NCBI RefSeq assembly: GCF_017355365.1
Contig: NZ_JADIJR010000002.1
Span: 62,001-126,000, forward strand
Source: Microbacterium sp. SD291
GTDB taxonomy: Bacteria; Actinomycetota; Actinomycetes; Actinomycetales; Microbacteriaceae
Direction of reading: 5' to 3'
DNA length: 64,000 nt
The position numbers and the translations under genes were made by a program. Shown here piece after piece: positions 63,590 through 64,000 of this stretch. Each line of letters begins with the position of its first letter. Position 1 is the stretch's first letter. Below the pieces are notes generated by a model. The model ran no database searches. It was not told the DNA's origin and saw nothing but the letters and a program-made list of their open reading frames with translations.

Positions 63590-64000
63590 ATGGCCTCAGC
63601 TCCCACCCCTCGCATCGCGGGTCCCGTCGACCTGCACATGCACTCCAACCATTCCGATGGCACGGAGTCGCCCGCGGAGGTCATGCGCCAGGCGCACGCG
63701 CACGGCGTGCGCACCGCGGCCCTCACCGACCACGACCGGACCACGGGATGGGATGAGGCCGCCGGTGCAGCAGCAGCCCTCGGCATGACCCTCATCCCGG
63801 GGATGGAGCTCTCCGCGAAGCACGAGTGGCGCAGTGTCCACGTGCTCGGCTACCTCTTCGACCCGCTCGACGCGGCGCTGCGCGCCGAGACCGACCGCAT
63901 CCGCGGCGATCGCATCGGACGGGCTGAGCGGATCGTGCGCAACATCGGCCGCGATTACGACCTCCTCTGGGAGCACGTGGTCGAGCAGACGACGCTGGAC
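63590..64000 (+). CDS. PHP-domain metal-dependent phosphoesterase (partial, 3' end outside window)
   Basis: 137 codons visible. VDLHMHSNHSDGTESP near 13 and LTDHDRTTGWDEA near 45 are the first two PHP motifs, with GMELSAKHEWRSVHVLGYLFD following, as in TrpH/YciV-type 5'-3' exonucleases acting on pAp or RNA ends. TACGCT six bases before the ATG supports the start. Confidence 0.85.
   Translation, partial: MASAPTPRIAGPVDLHMHSNHSDGTESPAEVMRQAHAHGVRTAALTDHDRTTGWDEAAGAAAALGMTLIPGMELSAKHEWRSVHVLGYLFDPLDAALRAETDRIRGDRIGRAERIVRNIGRDYDLLWEHVVEQTTLD

Overview
The window is high-GC, densely coded actinobacterial DNA. Gene content and style (mycothiol-type arsenate reductases, DUF3117, TatB/Mrp/DUF1003 neighbourhood, N-succinyl DAP pathway, frequent GTG starts, many GTANNNT -10 boxes directly before start codons) point to Microbacteriaceae, most likely Microbacterium. 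No rRNA, tRNA, CRISPR array, prophage or insertion sequence was seen. Both ends cut genes: an ArsC-like phosphatase at base 1 and a PHP-domain protein at base 64000.

Layout. 1-4250: a divergent arsenic-type island. An ArsR-phosphatase fusion reads right; five ATGA-coupled genes read left (ArsC, ArsC with N-terminal helical domain, aquaporin with NPAV in its second pore motif, CoA-disulfide-reductase-like flavoprotein, another ArsC-like protein). 4380-11762: Fpg/Nei glycosylase, Imm-5-like protein, a hydrolase fold without nucleophile, a LysR HTH stub, a secreted CHRD protein, an ABC-F ATPase, a CPA2 antiporter and DUF1345. 11773-14155: DUF2231, ECF sigma factor, zinc anti-sigma and a COG4315 lipoprotein. 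These and the CHRD gene share one promoter motif with identical spacing, so they form a small regulon. 14218-22059: cysteine-less HesB-like protein, membrane proteins, acyltransferase, DHA2 exporter, ABC exporter, SDR and GT2. 22060-27647: NrtR-nadA-nadB-nadC-cysteine desulfurase, de novo NAD synthesis with its regulator and a desulfurase suited to NadA cluster assembly. 27820-32544: tandem glycine riboswitch and gcvT-gcvH-gcvP. 32761-38030: peptide ABC importer with a fused DppD-DppF ATPase. 38033-44554: PH-like protein, zinc-ribbon protein, CPBP protein, TypA, lytic-transglycosylase-like protein, XRE-cupin regulator and AzlCD. 44578-53748: fdxA-dapC, gltA, DEAD-box helicase, divergent dapD/dapE, GT-C-like membrane protein and DUF3117. 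53824-58364: O-methyltransferase, tatB, Mrp, DUF1003 and MgtE-N/CBS, an order like the mycobacterial sigE region but without sigE-rseA-htrA. 58452-64000: stress-protein-like membrane protein, hydrolase, phosphoesterase, VOC protein, Xaa-Pro peptidase, EEP-family protein and PHP protein.

Three signals cut across genes. (1) Four copies of TGAAC-N15-CTCGTG mark an ECF regulon. (2) At least eleven genes have TANNNT exactly six bases before the start codon, the geometry of leaderless mRNAs. (3) Two dispersed repeats touch coding sequence: a 65-bp palindrome, one copy of which encodes the NadA C-terminus, and a short REP that encodes the same LRQAQ peptide at the N-termini of NadA and a CPBP protein.
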